A DNA stretch of 64,000 bases from Onion yellows phytoplasma OY-M (GTDB lineage Bacteria; Bacillota_I; Bacilli_A; Acholeplasmatales; Acholeplasmataceae): NCBI GenBank assembly GCA_000009845.1, contig AP006628.2, forward strand, positions 716,590-780,589, given 5' to 3'. The notes under the pieces were generated by a model. The model saw nothing but the letters and a program-made list of their open reading frames with translations, did no database searches and was not told the DNA's origin. Of this stretch, positions 9,653 to 18,821 are shown in pieces. The first letter of the stretch is position 1, and each line of letters opens with the position of its first letter. The position numbers were made by a program, and so were the translations under genes.

Positions 9653-10852
9653 CTATGGTTTTTTCTTTTTCTGTATCATCTTCAAAAGCAAAGGCACATT
9701 TTTTAAAACTCTAAATTTTTGTTCTTCTTGGGTTCTTTGGTTTAAGTTTTGATTGTTTTTTTGAGTTTTAGAATTATATGCCTTTTTATTTTTTAATTGG
9801 TCGTGTTCTTCTTTTATTTCTTTTCTTTTGCCGTCTAAACATTTTTCCAAAGTATCAAATTCTAATTTAATCTCTTTTAATGCATCAAATCTTTCTTGGG
9901 CTTCATCAATTTTTTGTAGATTTCCAAGAATAAATTTATCTAAAACTTTAAATAAAGTACTAAATTCTTTTTCTTCTTCTGGTTTTCTTTTATTTTTGCC
10001 TTTTAAATCTTTGTATCTAGTTTCTTGGTCCTTTGTTCTTTTCTCTTTCTTTAATTCATGCAATCTTGTAAGAATATATTTAAGATCTTCAATAACATCT
10101 GTATCTTTTCCATCTTTGTCTTTTACATATTCTAAATTAAATATTTTCCTCAAAGCATCATTAACTTCTTTTTGTCTTTTGGTATCACCTTTTTTAACAA
10201 CAACTCCTACACCATTAGGACCTGATTGCAATTGAGGATCAGTTGAATCAAGAATAAAATACTTTAAATCTTTGTCTCCTTCAGTATTATAATGTGCTAT
10301 TACATCATCAACTACAAAAATATCTGCTTTATTATTTCTAATAAATTCTAAATTAGGTCCAATATCATCTGAAGAAGTTTCTTTTTTGATAATATCTCTA
10401 TTGTTTAATAATTTTTTAATATAACCTTTACCTAAAAAAATCTGTATCAGTAGCACTAGCAGTAACAGCTATAAAAGTAAATGATTTTTCTTTGCCTTCC
10501 TTTTTGGCATTTTCATATAAATTGTCTAAGTGATCAAATAAATCTTTATCTTTGACTCTTGCGTTGTGTGCAAAAAGATTAGATTCAAAATCTTTATTGT
10601 CCCTTCTTACTACAAATCCATTCATAGGAACATTATATGCAATACTAAAATCAACTTTGGCTTTTCTATCCTCAGTAATAGCAAGACATGAAGCAGTTAT
10701 ATCGGCTTTACCTGTTTCAATATCGCCTAATAATACTGCAAAAGTATTAATTGTTAATTCTAATTCTTTACCTTGTTGTTTGGCAATTTCTTTCAATAAC
10801 AAAACTTCAAATCCAGTTAAACGTTCATCTTCTAAAGTAAGATGGCTATCTG
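9653..10852 (-). pseudogene. artI: artI solute-binding protein, C-terminal half
   Basis: From 10,852 the frame reads DSHLTLEDERLTGFEVLLLK and continues as a type-3 periplasmic binding protein (TASCLAITEDRKAKVDFS, later NKADIFVVDDVIAHY). Two defects are visible. The start and membrane anchor are cut off by the PMU inserted at 10,853, and they lie at 26,548-26,812. One extra T in a T7 run (10,434-10,440) shifts the frame after TDTDF; removing it reads TDTDFLGKGYIKK. A coiled-coil tail of about 120 residues follows and appears frameshifted again near 9715. Confidence 0.85.
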
Positions 10853-11184
10853 TGCGCTGTTCCGTTTTTTAAGATAACTTTTTATTTTGAAATTGTGCTT
10901 TCAGACTAAAATCAAGTTGATAATTTCCTCTCTTTTTCAACAAAAGAAATATTTTATTGCATGAAAAAGTGTCTAAACTTTTTTTCATAATTCTTTAGTT
11001 TCAAAAGATATTTTTTTTAATATTTATCTTTACACTATCTAGTTAGGTAAAAAAAATGAAAAACTCGTTAACAAAATGAAAAGAAAATAATCTTTGGTAT
11101 CAATTTAACATTTTTCTTAAAAAAAGGCGCACTAAAGTAACCTTTTTCAAGGTTATATTATTTGATGTTAAATCAACTAAAAAT
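10853..11184. repeat. PMU terminal module, copy A
   Basis: A non-coding block of about 330 bp found four times (also 39,744, 56,951 and, diverged, 58,783). Shared landmarks in order are the TGCRCTGTTCC end, AAAAAGTGTCTAAA, TAGTTTCAAAAGATA and TTTACACTATMTAGTTAGG. It lies at the left of each tra5 gene whatever the orientation of that gene. Confidence 0.75.
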
Positions 11185-12123
11185 TTATCTCAGATTTTGA
11201 ATATATTGAGATGGAGTTGAATAGTTTAATTTACTTAAAATCCATTGATTATTCCAAAATTTAAGAAAATGATTAATTAATTTTTTCATTTTATCAGGAG
11301 ATTTTTGAAATAAAAATGGATTTTGATGTTGTAAGATCGTTTTCATTTGGCCGAAAAAGTTTTCAATGATAGCGTTATCACGAGGAGTAGCTTTTCTTGA
11401 CATGCTAATTAAAAAACCTTTTTTTATTAAAGTTTGTTGAATTTTGAGCGATTGATAAACTTTGCCTTGATCGGAGTGAATGATGCAAGGCTCTTTTAAT
11501 GAAGGTAATTTTTTAATAGTTTTTAAAACTAAATCTTTATTTTGTTGGTTTGAAACATGTGAAGCAATTATTTGGTTGTTAAAAGAGTCGATAATACAAG
11601 AAAAATATAAAAAACCTTGATTAGTTTTAAAATAAGTGATGTCAGTAAAGAGTTTTTGAAGAGGTTTGGCGGCCATAAAATCTTGATTGATTAAATTAGG
11701 AATTATTTGGAGATTATTTTTTAAATTACGGTAAGTAAAAATTTTTTTGATTCTTAAACGACAACTAATGTCGTTTTTTTTCATGATGAGATAAACTTTT
11801 TTCTTGGTGATAAATTCGTTAAAGGTTTTTTGGTATAAATCAGTGATTTTCCGATGACCGTAAAAATATTGATAATGGAGACATAAAGCTTTAATCCGTT
11901 TTTGTTGTAAAAAATATTTTTCTTCTTTTTCTTTTAGTTTATTTTTAACTTTTAACCAATAATAATAAGTACTTCTTTTAATTTGAATTGTTTTTAAAAT
12001 GGTGGTTAAATTAAGAGTTTGATTGAATTGGTTGACTAAATGAAAAACAATCTTTTTATCAATTTTTTTAATTTTTTCAATCATTTTTTGTAATAATTTA
12101 ATTTTTTGTTTTAATTTTTGCAT
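11185..12123 (-). CDS. tra5: IS3-family (IS150-type) transposase, intact
   Basis: 312 residues in a single frame rather than the usual OrfA/OrfB pair. The N-terminus has the HTH_21-like SYYYWLK-type segment (RSTYYYWLK); the DDE core shows FTDITYF (first Asp), HSDQGKVY (second Asp) and RDNAIIENFFG (Glu). It is expected to cut at the GGAACAG/CTGTTCC ends. It lies immediately inside the left end of the PMU, reading outward. The start follows an ACACCAATTATC leader shared with the copy at 41,036. Confidence 0.93.
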   Translation of the reverse strand: MQKLKQKIKLLQKMIEKIKKIDKKIVFHLVNQFNQTLNLTTILKTIQIKRSTYYYWLKVKNKLKEKEEKYFLQQKRIKALCLHYQYFYGHRKITDLYQKTFNEFITKKKVYLIMKKNDISCRLRIKKIFTYRNLKNNLQIIPNLINQDFMAAKPLQKLFTDITYFKTNQGFLYFSCIIDSFNNQIIASHVSNQQNKDLVLKTIKKLPSLKEPCIIHSDQGKVYQSLKIQQTLIKKGFLISMSRKATPRDNAIIENFFGQMKTILQHQNPFLFQKSPDKMKKLINHFLKFWNNQWILSKLNYSTPSQYIQNLR

Positions 12124-12340
12124 CTTAACACCAATTATCTTTATAAATTATTTTAAATATATCAACTATTATAACTCTAAAAGATTTTTTATTGGAATAA
12201 ATAAAGCGCTTCAGCGCGTGCATCTTTTTGTTTCATAGATAATGTTCAATACTTGGGAAGGCAATAATTTGATTATTAAAGTTGATTTAATGATTGAAAT
12301 AAATTAAAAAAATAAAATTACTAAAAAGAGGTTTTTATGA

Positions 12341-12416
12341 TATCGATAAATAATAATGATATAAAAAATGATAATGCGATAATATCAAATATCGAGTATC
12401 ATTATCATTATCGATA
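12341..12416. repeat. PMU GATA-rich inverted repeat, copy A
   Basis: Left arm TATCGATAA...ATAATGATA (12,341-12,361) and right arm TATCATTATCATTATCGATA (12,397-12,416) are inverted, with ATATCGAG and TAATATC words between. Near-identical copies sit at the same place in the other two PMU starts (58,029-58,103 and 60,263-60,336). Candidate origin, partition site or operator; function unknown. Confidence 0.75.
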
Positions 12417-12537
12417 TAAAATATCAAATATCACTCCTTCAATGAGTTAATCTTTATATAGATTATTTTCAAAGTCAAATTGTCATAAAAGTGTCAGTGA
12501 AGTGTCATAAAAGCGTCAATGAAGTGTCATAAAAGTG

Positions 12538-13165
12538 TCATTCTTGTTGTTTAGGTATATATTTATATTTGGGATGTAGCTTTTTAACCCGATAACCTTG
12601 TTTATCTTTTGTTAAAAAAGATTGAATGTATTTTAAATCTTCTTGGCGATAATAGATGATGTTTAACCCTTTCTTATAGTTTGTTTTTATGGGTTTATGA
12701 TATTTATCCAGCTTTTGAGGGTCTAGTTGGTATAATTGTAAGTTTTCTAGTTTATGAAGATTGATTTTGCCAATTAATTTTTTGATGATATTTTTAGATT
12801 CATTTTTATAATTGATTTGGAAGATATTAAATAGGTGTTTAAGGGGGTTATTTTGTCTTTTAAGCGGGGTTAAATCTGAAAGTAATAGTTTATATATTAA
12901 TAGAAGAGAAATTATCATTAATTAAGGTTATTTTTGTTTTTTTAATTTCATCTAAGATTTGAGAATCAACAAAAAGAGTTTGGTTTTTGGGGCGGTAATT
13001 AGCTTCTTGATAGGTATTTTTCTTTTTAGAATGAGAGATAATAGTGAGGTTAATTAAATCTTGTTTTAATATTTGTAAAAAGTTTTTAATTTGAGTTAAA
13101 TCGTTCGGAGTGGTTTTTGTGTTCCAGCCCCCGATTCTAATTTCTTGACTGGTATTGTTTTTCAT
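12538..13165 (-). pseudogene. PMU hypothetical protein, frameshifted
   Basis: Two overlapping frames (12,538-12,918 and 12,890-13,165) together match the intact 209-residue protein at 60,468-61,097. The N-terminal part reads MKNNTSQEIRIGGWNTKTTP and keeps YRPKNQTLFVDSQILDE; the C-terminal part keeps KTNYKKGLNIIYYRQEDL and KQGYRVKKLHPKYKY. The break lies after residue 85, in the variable middle region. I do not recognise the family; it is lysine-rich without membrane segments and always sits between dnaG and the GATA repeat. Confidence 0.75.
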
Positions 13166-13249
13166 CTTTTTTTCTCCTTTTTGGTTGTTTGTTAGATAAA
13201 AAATAAAAACTCTAAATAGTTAAAATTAGGTTTAAATTAAATAACTAAT

Positions 13250-14577
13250 TCATTCTTCAATAACCACTTTGTCTTCGCCAAAGAAATGAACGGCTAAATC
13301 GACGATGATTTTATTTTTGGCCTCTTCATAAGTGATGTATGGAGCTAAAAAACATTTGTGGTAAGCTTCTTTTCCGTATTGACGTAATAAATCATCGACA
13401 TCTTTACAAGTTTGGTCGTAAGGGGTAAAATGTGTCTAATTTCATAAGGTATTTGATGTGAGGTTAGTTGTTCACCTAAGGCTTCGCTTCGTTTTTGGCC
13501 TGTTTCGTCGTTATCTAAGGCGATAATGACTTTGATATTTTCTTTTTTGAGGATTGTTAATTGAGATTGGGACAGTAATTGGGCGACACAAATGAGACCG
13601 ACCACGTTTTTAATATTGTTTTGCCAACAACTAATGACATCAAAAAAAACCTTCATGAATGATGATGGTTTTTGTTTGTTTAATATATGGTAAAGCTTCA
13701 AAAAAAAACGATAACTGAAATGAAAGGTCGGAGTTTGACTGAAATTAGTTAAAGCTTGGTATTTTGGTTGAAAGTAAGAAACTTCGCGAAAATGGTTTTG
13801 ATAAAAATGAAATGTTTTATTATATCCATTTTCAACGGGGATAATGATGGAACCATGAAAAGTATCGTGAAAATATTTTTTACCTTGTTGACTGATTTTT
13901 TCTTTGATAAAACCATATTCGACTAATTTTGTTGTATCGATATTTTGTTTTTTACAATAATTTACTAGACGAAAAGATAAAGATTTATCAGATAATGGGG
14001 CATAACCTAGTTTAAATTCTTTAATGGTTTCTAAAGTGAGTTTTCTTTTTTTAGTTAAATAAGTTAATCCTGGTTGACTTTCGTTATTTCGGTTAGTAGT
14101 TAACAAATAATGATAATAATCTCTAATTTGGTTGAATAAGGGTGAAATTTTTTGAAATAATTGTTTCTTTTTGATATTAATTTCCTGTTCGTCAACTGGT
14201 TGTTTTGGTTTCATTGAATGATATAGTTGTTTCAAAGGGTTAATAGTTATTTTCGTTGTTTCTTTTTCTTGTTGACTTAAGGTTTTAAATTCGAAAGAAT
14301 TCATAAATCCTTCTATTCTTTGAATCGCTTCAGAAAAAGATTTAATTTGACGGATAACCATATAAACATCAATCAGATCATAATCTTTTCCGCATTTCCA
14401 ACAATGAATTTTATTATTTGAAGTGAAATGACAACAAGTGGGATTCTTTCCTTGATGAATGGGACAAGGAAAACGGTGTTGGTTATTAAAATTTAGAGAT
14501 AAAATTTTTAATTTTTTTAATAAAACTGACATGGGGAAATGAGTTTGGATGTGTTTGATTTTTTCTTGATAATTCAT
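13250..14577 (-). pseudogene. dnaG: DNA primase DnaG of the PMU, broken
   Basis: It has the N-terminal zinc ribbon (CPIHQGKNPTCC...CWKCG) and primase core, 442 residues if repaired. Compared with the intact copy at 61,257-62,582 there are three indels: +2 in an A9 run at about 13,700, +1 in an A8 run at about 13,642, and -1 in the LPP codons at about 13,430. The first two compensate but replace about 19 residues, among them the TOPRIM catalytic Glu (HEGFFD becomes FMKVFFD). The third ends the frame early at 13,345. It is therefore unlikely to prime DNA. Confidence 0.87.
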
Positions 14578-14589
14578 TGAGTTTTCTCC

Positions 14590-16083
14590 TTAATAACTTT
14601 CTAATGAATAAGGTAAAATATAACCGATTTCTTGGAATGTTTGTGTCGTCATTTCAAAGTGATAAACTAAATTCTTTTTGGTGCCACTCCGATTCTTTTT
14701 AATAGATAATTCAATGATTTTTTGAGATTCGTTGTTTTTTGATGCTAAATATAATTGATTACAATTTTGATTATAGATATTTAAAGGTTTTTCTTGGTCT
14801 TTAGATAGTTTGGGTTGGAATTCTGACATCATTAAGACGATATCGGAGTTAGTTTCGATGCCACCGCTTCCTTTTAAAGCGGTGATTTCAGGGGATTTTC
14901 CTTGGTAATGGCTATAAGTATCTCTCGAAAATTGTGAGAGAATGATAATAACGATGTTTAATTCCATGGCTAATTGTTTTAATTTAGTCATAATTTCGTC
15001 AATGGCTAAACGGTCGTTTTCTAAATGATTGGATGATTTAGTAATTTGAAGGTGGTCAATGACGATGATTTCTGCTTGTTTTTCTAAATGAAGGCGATAA
15101 ACTAAATCAATTACATAATCAATGTTTTTGCCTTGATCATAACTAAATGATAAGTTAAGTTGGAAAAATAATTTTTGAGCTTTATTCATCCTTTCCATGT
15201 AGGTATGTGTGGTGATGTTTAAGTCTTCCAAATTTTTATCTAAAATAACATCTAAAGGAATTTGAGTTTGGTGGGCTAATAAACGACTTAAATTTTCCTC
15301 CATTGTCATTTCATAAGAAAAAACTAAGAGATGAGGATGATGGTGAGTTTCTTGGTGTTTGGTTTTGGTGATATCTAAAAGAAGGTTGTAGACAAAAGTG
15401 GTTTTTCCTAAACCTGTATAGCCCCCAATGGTGATAATTTGACCCTTTTTAAAGCCTTTCGTGGCTTGATTTAAGCCTCGGAAAGTTTCTGATAGGCGGT
15501 GATATTCTTCTTGAATTTTTTGTTTGGATTGTTGATCGGCAGCAAAAAACTCAGGATGAATAGAGGACATTTGCTTTAAAGTACACAAAGTTTGATCGGA
15601 TTGATGGGGAAGGAAAGCCATAAATTTTCTTAATTTATCAAAGATTTCTTGGTAGTATAGATGTTTATGATAAGGATCTTTATTTTCAAAAGAAGGACTA
15701 ATGATTTTTAAGAGTTGTTGGAACAGTTTTTCTTGGGTATAGGTATGTTTTAAGTTATCTAAGAAATTAAGGTGATTTTCTTCATTAACATCATCACTTA
15801 AAAAAGATAATGATGCTTTAGTAAAGTGATCTTGGGGAAAATGGGTTTGGAGATAGGTGAGTAATTCTTTGATGATCTCAGTTTGAGATTTGATTTTATC
15901 AAAGGGATGAGTATTTTTCTGGTTTAAAGTTAAATATTTTAAGGCCTGAAATATTTTTGTATGTTGTTTATCTAAAAAAGATTGTGGATCAATAAGTTGA
16001 AAATAAAAATTTAATTGCTCAGCTTTATTTTGGTTCATATAGGAAATGATTTGTTTTAACGCTTTTTGTTCATTGGTTAACAT
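14590..16083 (-). CDS. dnaB: Replicative DNA helicase DnaB of the PMU
   Basis: 497 residues. N-terminal helical domain (1-170), then a RecA-type motor with Walker A GGYTGLGKTTFVYN, FSYEMTMEENLSR (helicase motif 1a), Walker B IIVIDHLQI, and SQFSRD with GSGGIETNSDIVL near the end. A hexameric DNA unwinding enzyme, probably used for PMU replication together with DnaG. It is 12 bp upstream of dnaG and 1 bp from the preceding gene, so translation is likely coupled. A second copy starts at the right edge of the window. Confidence 0.93.
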   Translation of the reverse strand: MLTNEQKALKQIISYMNQNKAEQLNFYFQLIDPQSFLDKQHTKIFQALKYLTLNQKNTHPFDKIKSQTEIIKELLTYLQTHFPQDHFTKASLSFLSDDVNEENHLNFLDNLKHTYTQEKLFQQLLKIISPSFENKDPYHKHLYYQEIFDKLRKFMAFLPHQSDQTLCTLKQMSSIHPEFFAADQQSKQKIQEEYHRLSETFRGLNQATKGFKKGQIITIGGYTGLGKTTFVYNLLLDITKTKHQETHHHPHLLVFSYEMTMEENLSRLLAHQTQIPLDVILDKNLEDLNITTHTYMERMNKAQKLFFQLNLSFSYDQGKNIDYVIDLVYRLHLEKQAEIIVIDHLQITKSSNHLENDRLAIDEIMTKLKQLAMELNIVIIILSQFSRDTYSHYQGKSPEITALKGSGGIETNSDIVLMMSEFQPKLSKDQEKPLNIYNQNCNQLYLASKNNESQKIIELSIKKNRSGTKKNLVYHFEMTTQTFQEIGYILPYSLESY

Positions 16084-16084
16084 T

Positions 16085-16708
16085 TTATATTAACTCCTTT
16101 TTTTCTTTTTTAATGATGTTGATGTTAGAAAAAGGGATGAATTGACGGGTAATTAAGTTTTGTAAGAAATTGTTGGCTGAATTGGAAAATAAGTTAATTA
16201 CTTGATTAATGCCTTGGACTTTTCCTTGATTGATTTTATGATTTAATCTCTGAGTTTCTGGTTCGTTGTTGGTTAATAAATAAAATTCAAAACGAGTATC
16301 GAGTTTTTTTAATTGTTGCCCTTCTACCATGGCTTGTTTATAGCGATCACGAAGACATGTTTTAAAATTAAAAGCGATAATCCGTTTATTTTTCGTAAAT
16401 AACACTAAATCAAATTTAATGTCGGGGATGAAGAATAAATAAGCTTGAGGATATAAATGAATGATTCCTTGGTTTTGAAAATAGAGTAAAATAAGATATT
16501 CATTGATTTTACCACGGATTACTTTTTGACTTTGAGAGTTGATGTTATTTTGGTTAAAATAATGGTTTAATTGTTGGTAATTGGTTTTCATATATTCGTT
16601 AATAGAAAGATTAAAGGTATCTTTGTTAAAAAAACATTTTAAGATTTCCACAGTTTGGATATTAGTATTAAATTGTTGAATATTAAAAAAATCTTGGTTA
16701 TTTAACAT
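16085..16708 (-). CDS. Putative PD-(D/E)XK nuclease-like protein
   Basis: 207 residues, no membrane segment. A possible restriction-endonuclease-like core: GKINEYLILLYF helix, then PDIKFDLVLF (Asp) and AFNFKTCLRDRYKQA, where the K-T-x-L-R-x-R-x-K-Q pattern resembles the active-site strand and helix of several nucleases. The usual acidic residue before the lysine is Asn here, so activity is doubtful. It sits directly upstream of dnaB (1 bp), preceded by an intrinsic terminator and AGAAAGGAAT. Function not established. Confidence 0.5.
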   Translation of the reverse strand: MLNNQDFFNIQQFNTNIQTVEILKCFFNKDTFNLSINEYMKTNYQQLNHYFNQNNINSQSQKVIRGKINEYLILLYFQNQGIIHLYPQAYLFFIPDIKFDLVLFTKNKRIIAFNFKTCLRDRYKQAMVEGQQLKKLDTRFEFYLLTNNEPETQRLNHKINQGKVQGINQVINLFSNSANNFLQNLITRQFIPFSNINIIKKEKKELI

Positions 16709-16730
16709 TTGATATTCCTTTCTTCAAATA

Positions 16731-16758
16731 AAAAAAGACCTTTAAATTAAGGTCTTTT
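16731..16758 (-). terminator. PMU inter-gene terminator 1
   Basis: AAAAGACCTT and AAGGTCTTTT form a 10-bp stem; on the minus strand it is followed by T7. It lies 20-25 bp before the ribosome site of the 16,708 gene and overlaps the 3' end of the 49-residue gene. Confidence 0.8.
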
Positions 16759-16896
16759 GTTGGTTTTTTTAGTTTTAAAAATTCTTTTTGTTTTCCAGGT
16801 AATGGTGCCATCTTTATGAATGGTTTTGATTTTTCCATTAGAAAAATAGATGTAAGTATTGCTGTTTTGACAGGTCTTTTTAGTTATGATCGCCAT
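16747..16896 (-). CDS. Small basic protein, 49 residues
   Basis: Starts at 16,896 with ATG preceded by AGGAG at the right distance. The product begins MAIITKKTCQNSNTYIYFSN and goes on GKIKTIHKDGTITWKTKR; it is Lys-rich and beta-like. Its first codons overlap the last codons of the repaired tmk frame, and its stop lies in the terminator stem. I do not recognise a family. The good ribosome site and tight packing between tmk and the next gene argue that it is real. Confidence 0.5.
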   Translation of the reverse strand: MAIITKKTCQNSNTYIYFSNGKIKTIHKDGTITWKTKRIFKTKKTNKRP

Positions 16897-17508
16897 TTGA
16901 TAGTACTCCTATTTGTTTAATAATTTGTTTGACATTGGATTTGATAGAATCACTTCCGTTTAAAATTAATTTATTAACTCCACTAGTATAATGAGTGAGA
17001 TAATGATTGTATCCTTGACGAACGGTTTGAAAATAAGTTAATGATTGTCTTTCAATGAGATCTCTTTGATGGTTTTTTTGTTTTTTCTTTCTAGTTCTTC
17101 CGATGAGAGGATCGATATCTAAATAAATTAATAAATCGGGTTTTTTAAGATAGTTTCATGATTCAACTTAAAGATCTTTTTTAAAGGGGGAAGTTGTTTC
17201 TTTTCCTTGGAAAAAGGAAATAATTGATAAGCATAAGCGGATGGTAACCAACGGTCTAAGATGATTAATTGGTTGTTTTTAAATAATTCCGCTTGGATTT
17301 GAGCCATATTCGCGAGACTTAAATAAAAACGAGTGAGATAATCTACTTGTTGAAAATTTAAAAATAAATCTCTAATTTCCTTCCCAATAGAACTGCTCCC
17401 AAAAGGTTGATAAAGTTGATGAGGGGTTTTTAATTGGGGTTGAAGAGAATTGATAAGAGAAGTTTTTCCACTCCCGTCGAGTCCTTCAAAAACGATTAAT
17501 TTCGTCAT
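16880..17508 (-). pseudogene. tmk: Thymidylate kinase of the PMU, frameshifted
   Basis: dTMP kinase, making dTDP for DNA synthesis. P-loop FEGLDGSGKTSL at residues 8-19, DRWLPSAYAYQ (the DRY-type motif) near residue 85. The open frame stops after 126 residues at ILKNPIY. One missing A in an A6 run (about 17,138-17,143) explains it: adding it gives ILKKPDLLIYLDIDPLIGRT, the normal continuation, and the frame then runs to 16,880 for about 209 residues, the usual Tmk length. An intrinsic terminator lies just upstream of its ribosome site. Confidence 0.85.
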
Positions 17509-17540
17509 TTTTTTCTCCTTTGATTTTTAATTTGGGCATA

Positions 17541-17566
17541 AAAAAAAGACCTTCAAATTGAAGGTA
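17541..17566 (-). terminator. PMU inter-gene terminator 2
   Basis: ACCTTC and GAAGGT stem with a T-run on the minus strand, between the YqaJ-type gene side and tmk, about 20 bp before the tmk ribosome site (AAAGGAG). Confidence 0.7.
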
Positions 17567-17578
17567 TAAAAATATTAA

Positions 17579-18217
17579 TTATTTAATTTTACTTAATTGT
17601 TTTAAATAAGTGGTTTTTTCTAATTCTTCTTTGGCTTTGGTGAAAAGGGCTAAGTATTTTTGACTATCTTTAATCATTTTAGTGATAAATGTTTTATCTT
17701 GATAAATCCGAACAACATGATAACTTTGGTTGTTAAAATAGACTAAAAAGTAAGCAAATTTAGTTTGACTACAATAAAGTTGACATTGAACTTGGGCCCA
17801 GTAGTATTGAGGAATATTTTCTAAATGAGGATTGGTTAAAAAACTAGTCCAAGTGGATGAGACTTCTTGGTTTTCATTCACAAAAGGACATTTAATTTCT
17901 AAAACAGCTTGATGTTGTTCATTGTAACCATCTAAAGAGGCGGAAAAAAGGTTAACTTGATCATCAGTGAAAATGGTGTCTTCGAAAATTAAATTGGTTT
18001 TTTGTATGAAAAACTGTCGCGCGATGGGTTCCATTTTTTGCCCATGAAGGGTATATTGATTAGCGGTAAAAGTTGTGCCAAAGAGTTTATCATGAACTAA
18101 TTGTTCCATGGAACGAAAGGGGTCTAAACCCGTAATAGAAGCGATTTCGGAAGCGTTAATATATTGTTTGCGGTGTTGATACCATTCTTTGGTACGTTGT
18201 GATAGTTTGATTTGCAT
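17579..18217 (-). CDS. YqaJ-like phage recombinase/exonuclease
   Basis: 212 residues. The opening LSQRTKEWYQHRKQYINASE followed by IASITGLDP is the signature of the YqaJ/lambda exonuclease family (R-x-x-x-W-x-x-x-R, then A-S-x-x-x-x-x-G). Later DGYNEQHQAVLEIKCPF gives the D...ExK catalytic residues and YYWAQVQCQLYCS the C-terminal helix with Q. It would digest one strand of linear duplex DNA and feed recombination, together with the SSB encoded upstream in the same element. It suggests phage ancestry of part of the PMU. Confidence 0.85.
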   Translation of the reverse strand: MQIKLSQRTKEWYQHRKQYINASEIASITGLDPFRSMEQLVHDKLFGTTFTANQYTLHGQKMEPIARQFFIQKTNLIFEDTIFTDDQVNLFSASLDGYNEQHQAVLEIKCPFVNENQEVSSTWTSFLTNPHLENIPQYYWAQVQCQLYCSQTKFAYFLVYFNNQSYHVVRIYQDKTFITKMIKDSQKYLALFTKAKEELEKTTYLKQLSKIK

Positions 18218-18219
18218 GG

Positions 18220-18471
18220 TTATTTACCTTTCTTAAATATTTTCTTTAATAATAATAAAAGATATTTTCCTAAATAATAAATAAACCGTAGAATGTGATA
18301 AAAACATTTAAAAAGAAAATCAATTAAATATAAAAGATGAGGAAGAAATAATAAAATAATTGTTAATAAACCTAAGTTTAACCATTGATTTTGATAATTA
18401 AAGAAATAATGACTAAAGTTATTAAGACCATTATTTAACTTAGTTAACCAAGTATTAATGAAATGCCACAT
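18220..18471 (-). CDS. Small membrane protein
   Basis: 83 residues; one or two hydrophobic segments (about 33-52 and 60-77) separated by aromatic residues, ending in a lysine cluster. It overlaps the next upstream gene by 17 bp and ends 3 bp before the YqaJ-type gene. I do not recognise a family. Confidence 0.55.
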   Translation of the reverse strand: MWHFINTWLTKLNNGLNNFSHYFFNYQNQWLNLGLLTIILLFLPHLLYLIDFLFKCFYHILRFIYYLGKYLLLLLKKIFKKGK

Positions 18472-18673
18472 GATGATTTGGTTGCTTCGTGGTTAAATTT
18501 TGATAAAATTGAACCACTATTCCTTGTTTTAATTGGCGAATACTTAGTTTGACGGTGAAAAGATAGAATTGAATGACATAATAAATGGTGATAATTGGAA
18601 TAAATGAAAGTAGAGTGATGATGAAAAAGATGAGATTACTAGGTAAAGATTGAAAGATTTTTTTAATTAACAT
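18455..18673 (-). CDS. Small membrane protein
   Basis: 72 residues with one strong hydrophobic segment (residues 12-40), then a basic tail. It is preceded by GGAAAGG and by terminator 3. Family not recognised. It is probably translated together with the overlapping gene at 18,220. Confidence 0.55.
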   Translation of the reverse strand: MLIKKIFQSLPSNLIFFIITLLSFIPIITIYYVIQFYLFTVKLSIRQLKQGIVVQFYQNLTTKQPNHHVAFH

Positions 18674-18711
18674 GGTTATTTTTCCTTTCCAAGTTGTGTG
18701 TGTTGTTAAAT

Positions 18712-18737
18712 AAAAAAAGACCCTTTAAAGGGGTCTT
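18712..18737 (-). terminator. PMU inter-gene terminator 3
   Basis: AAGACCC / GGGTCTT stem followed by T7 on the minus strand, about 30 bp before the ribosome site of the 18,673 gene. Confidence 0.8.
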
Positions 18738-18821
18738 GGTTTGTGATTAAAGATTAATCTAATTCTTTGTTTAATTTATATTGTAAATTAATATATTTTG
18801 TTGCAGACAAGTTATTTTTTA

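Noticed and set aside
9828-10235. 135-codon plus-strand frame
   Set aside because: Antisense of the lysine/glutamate-rich coiled coil of artI.
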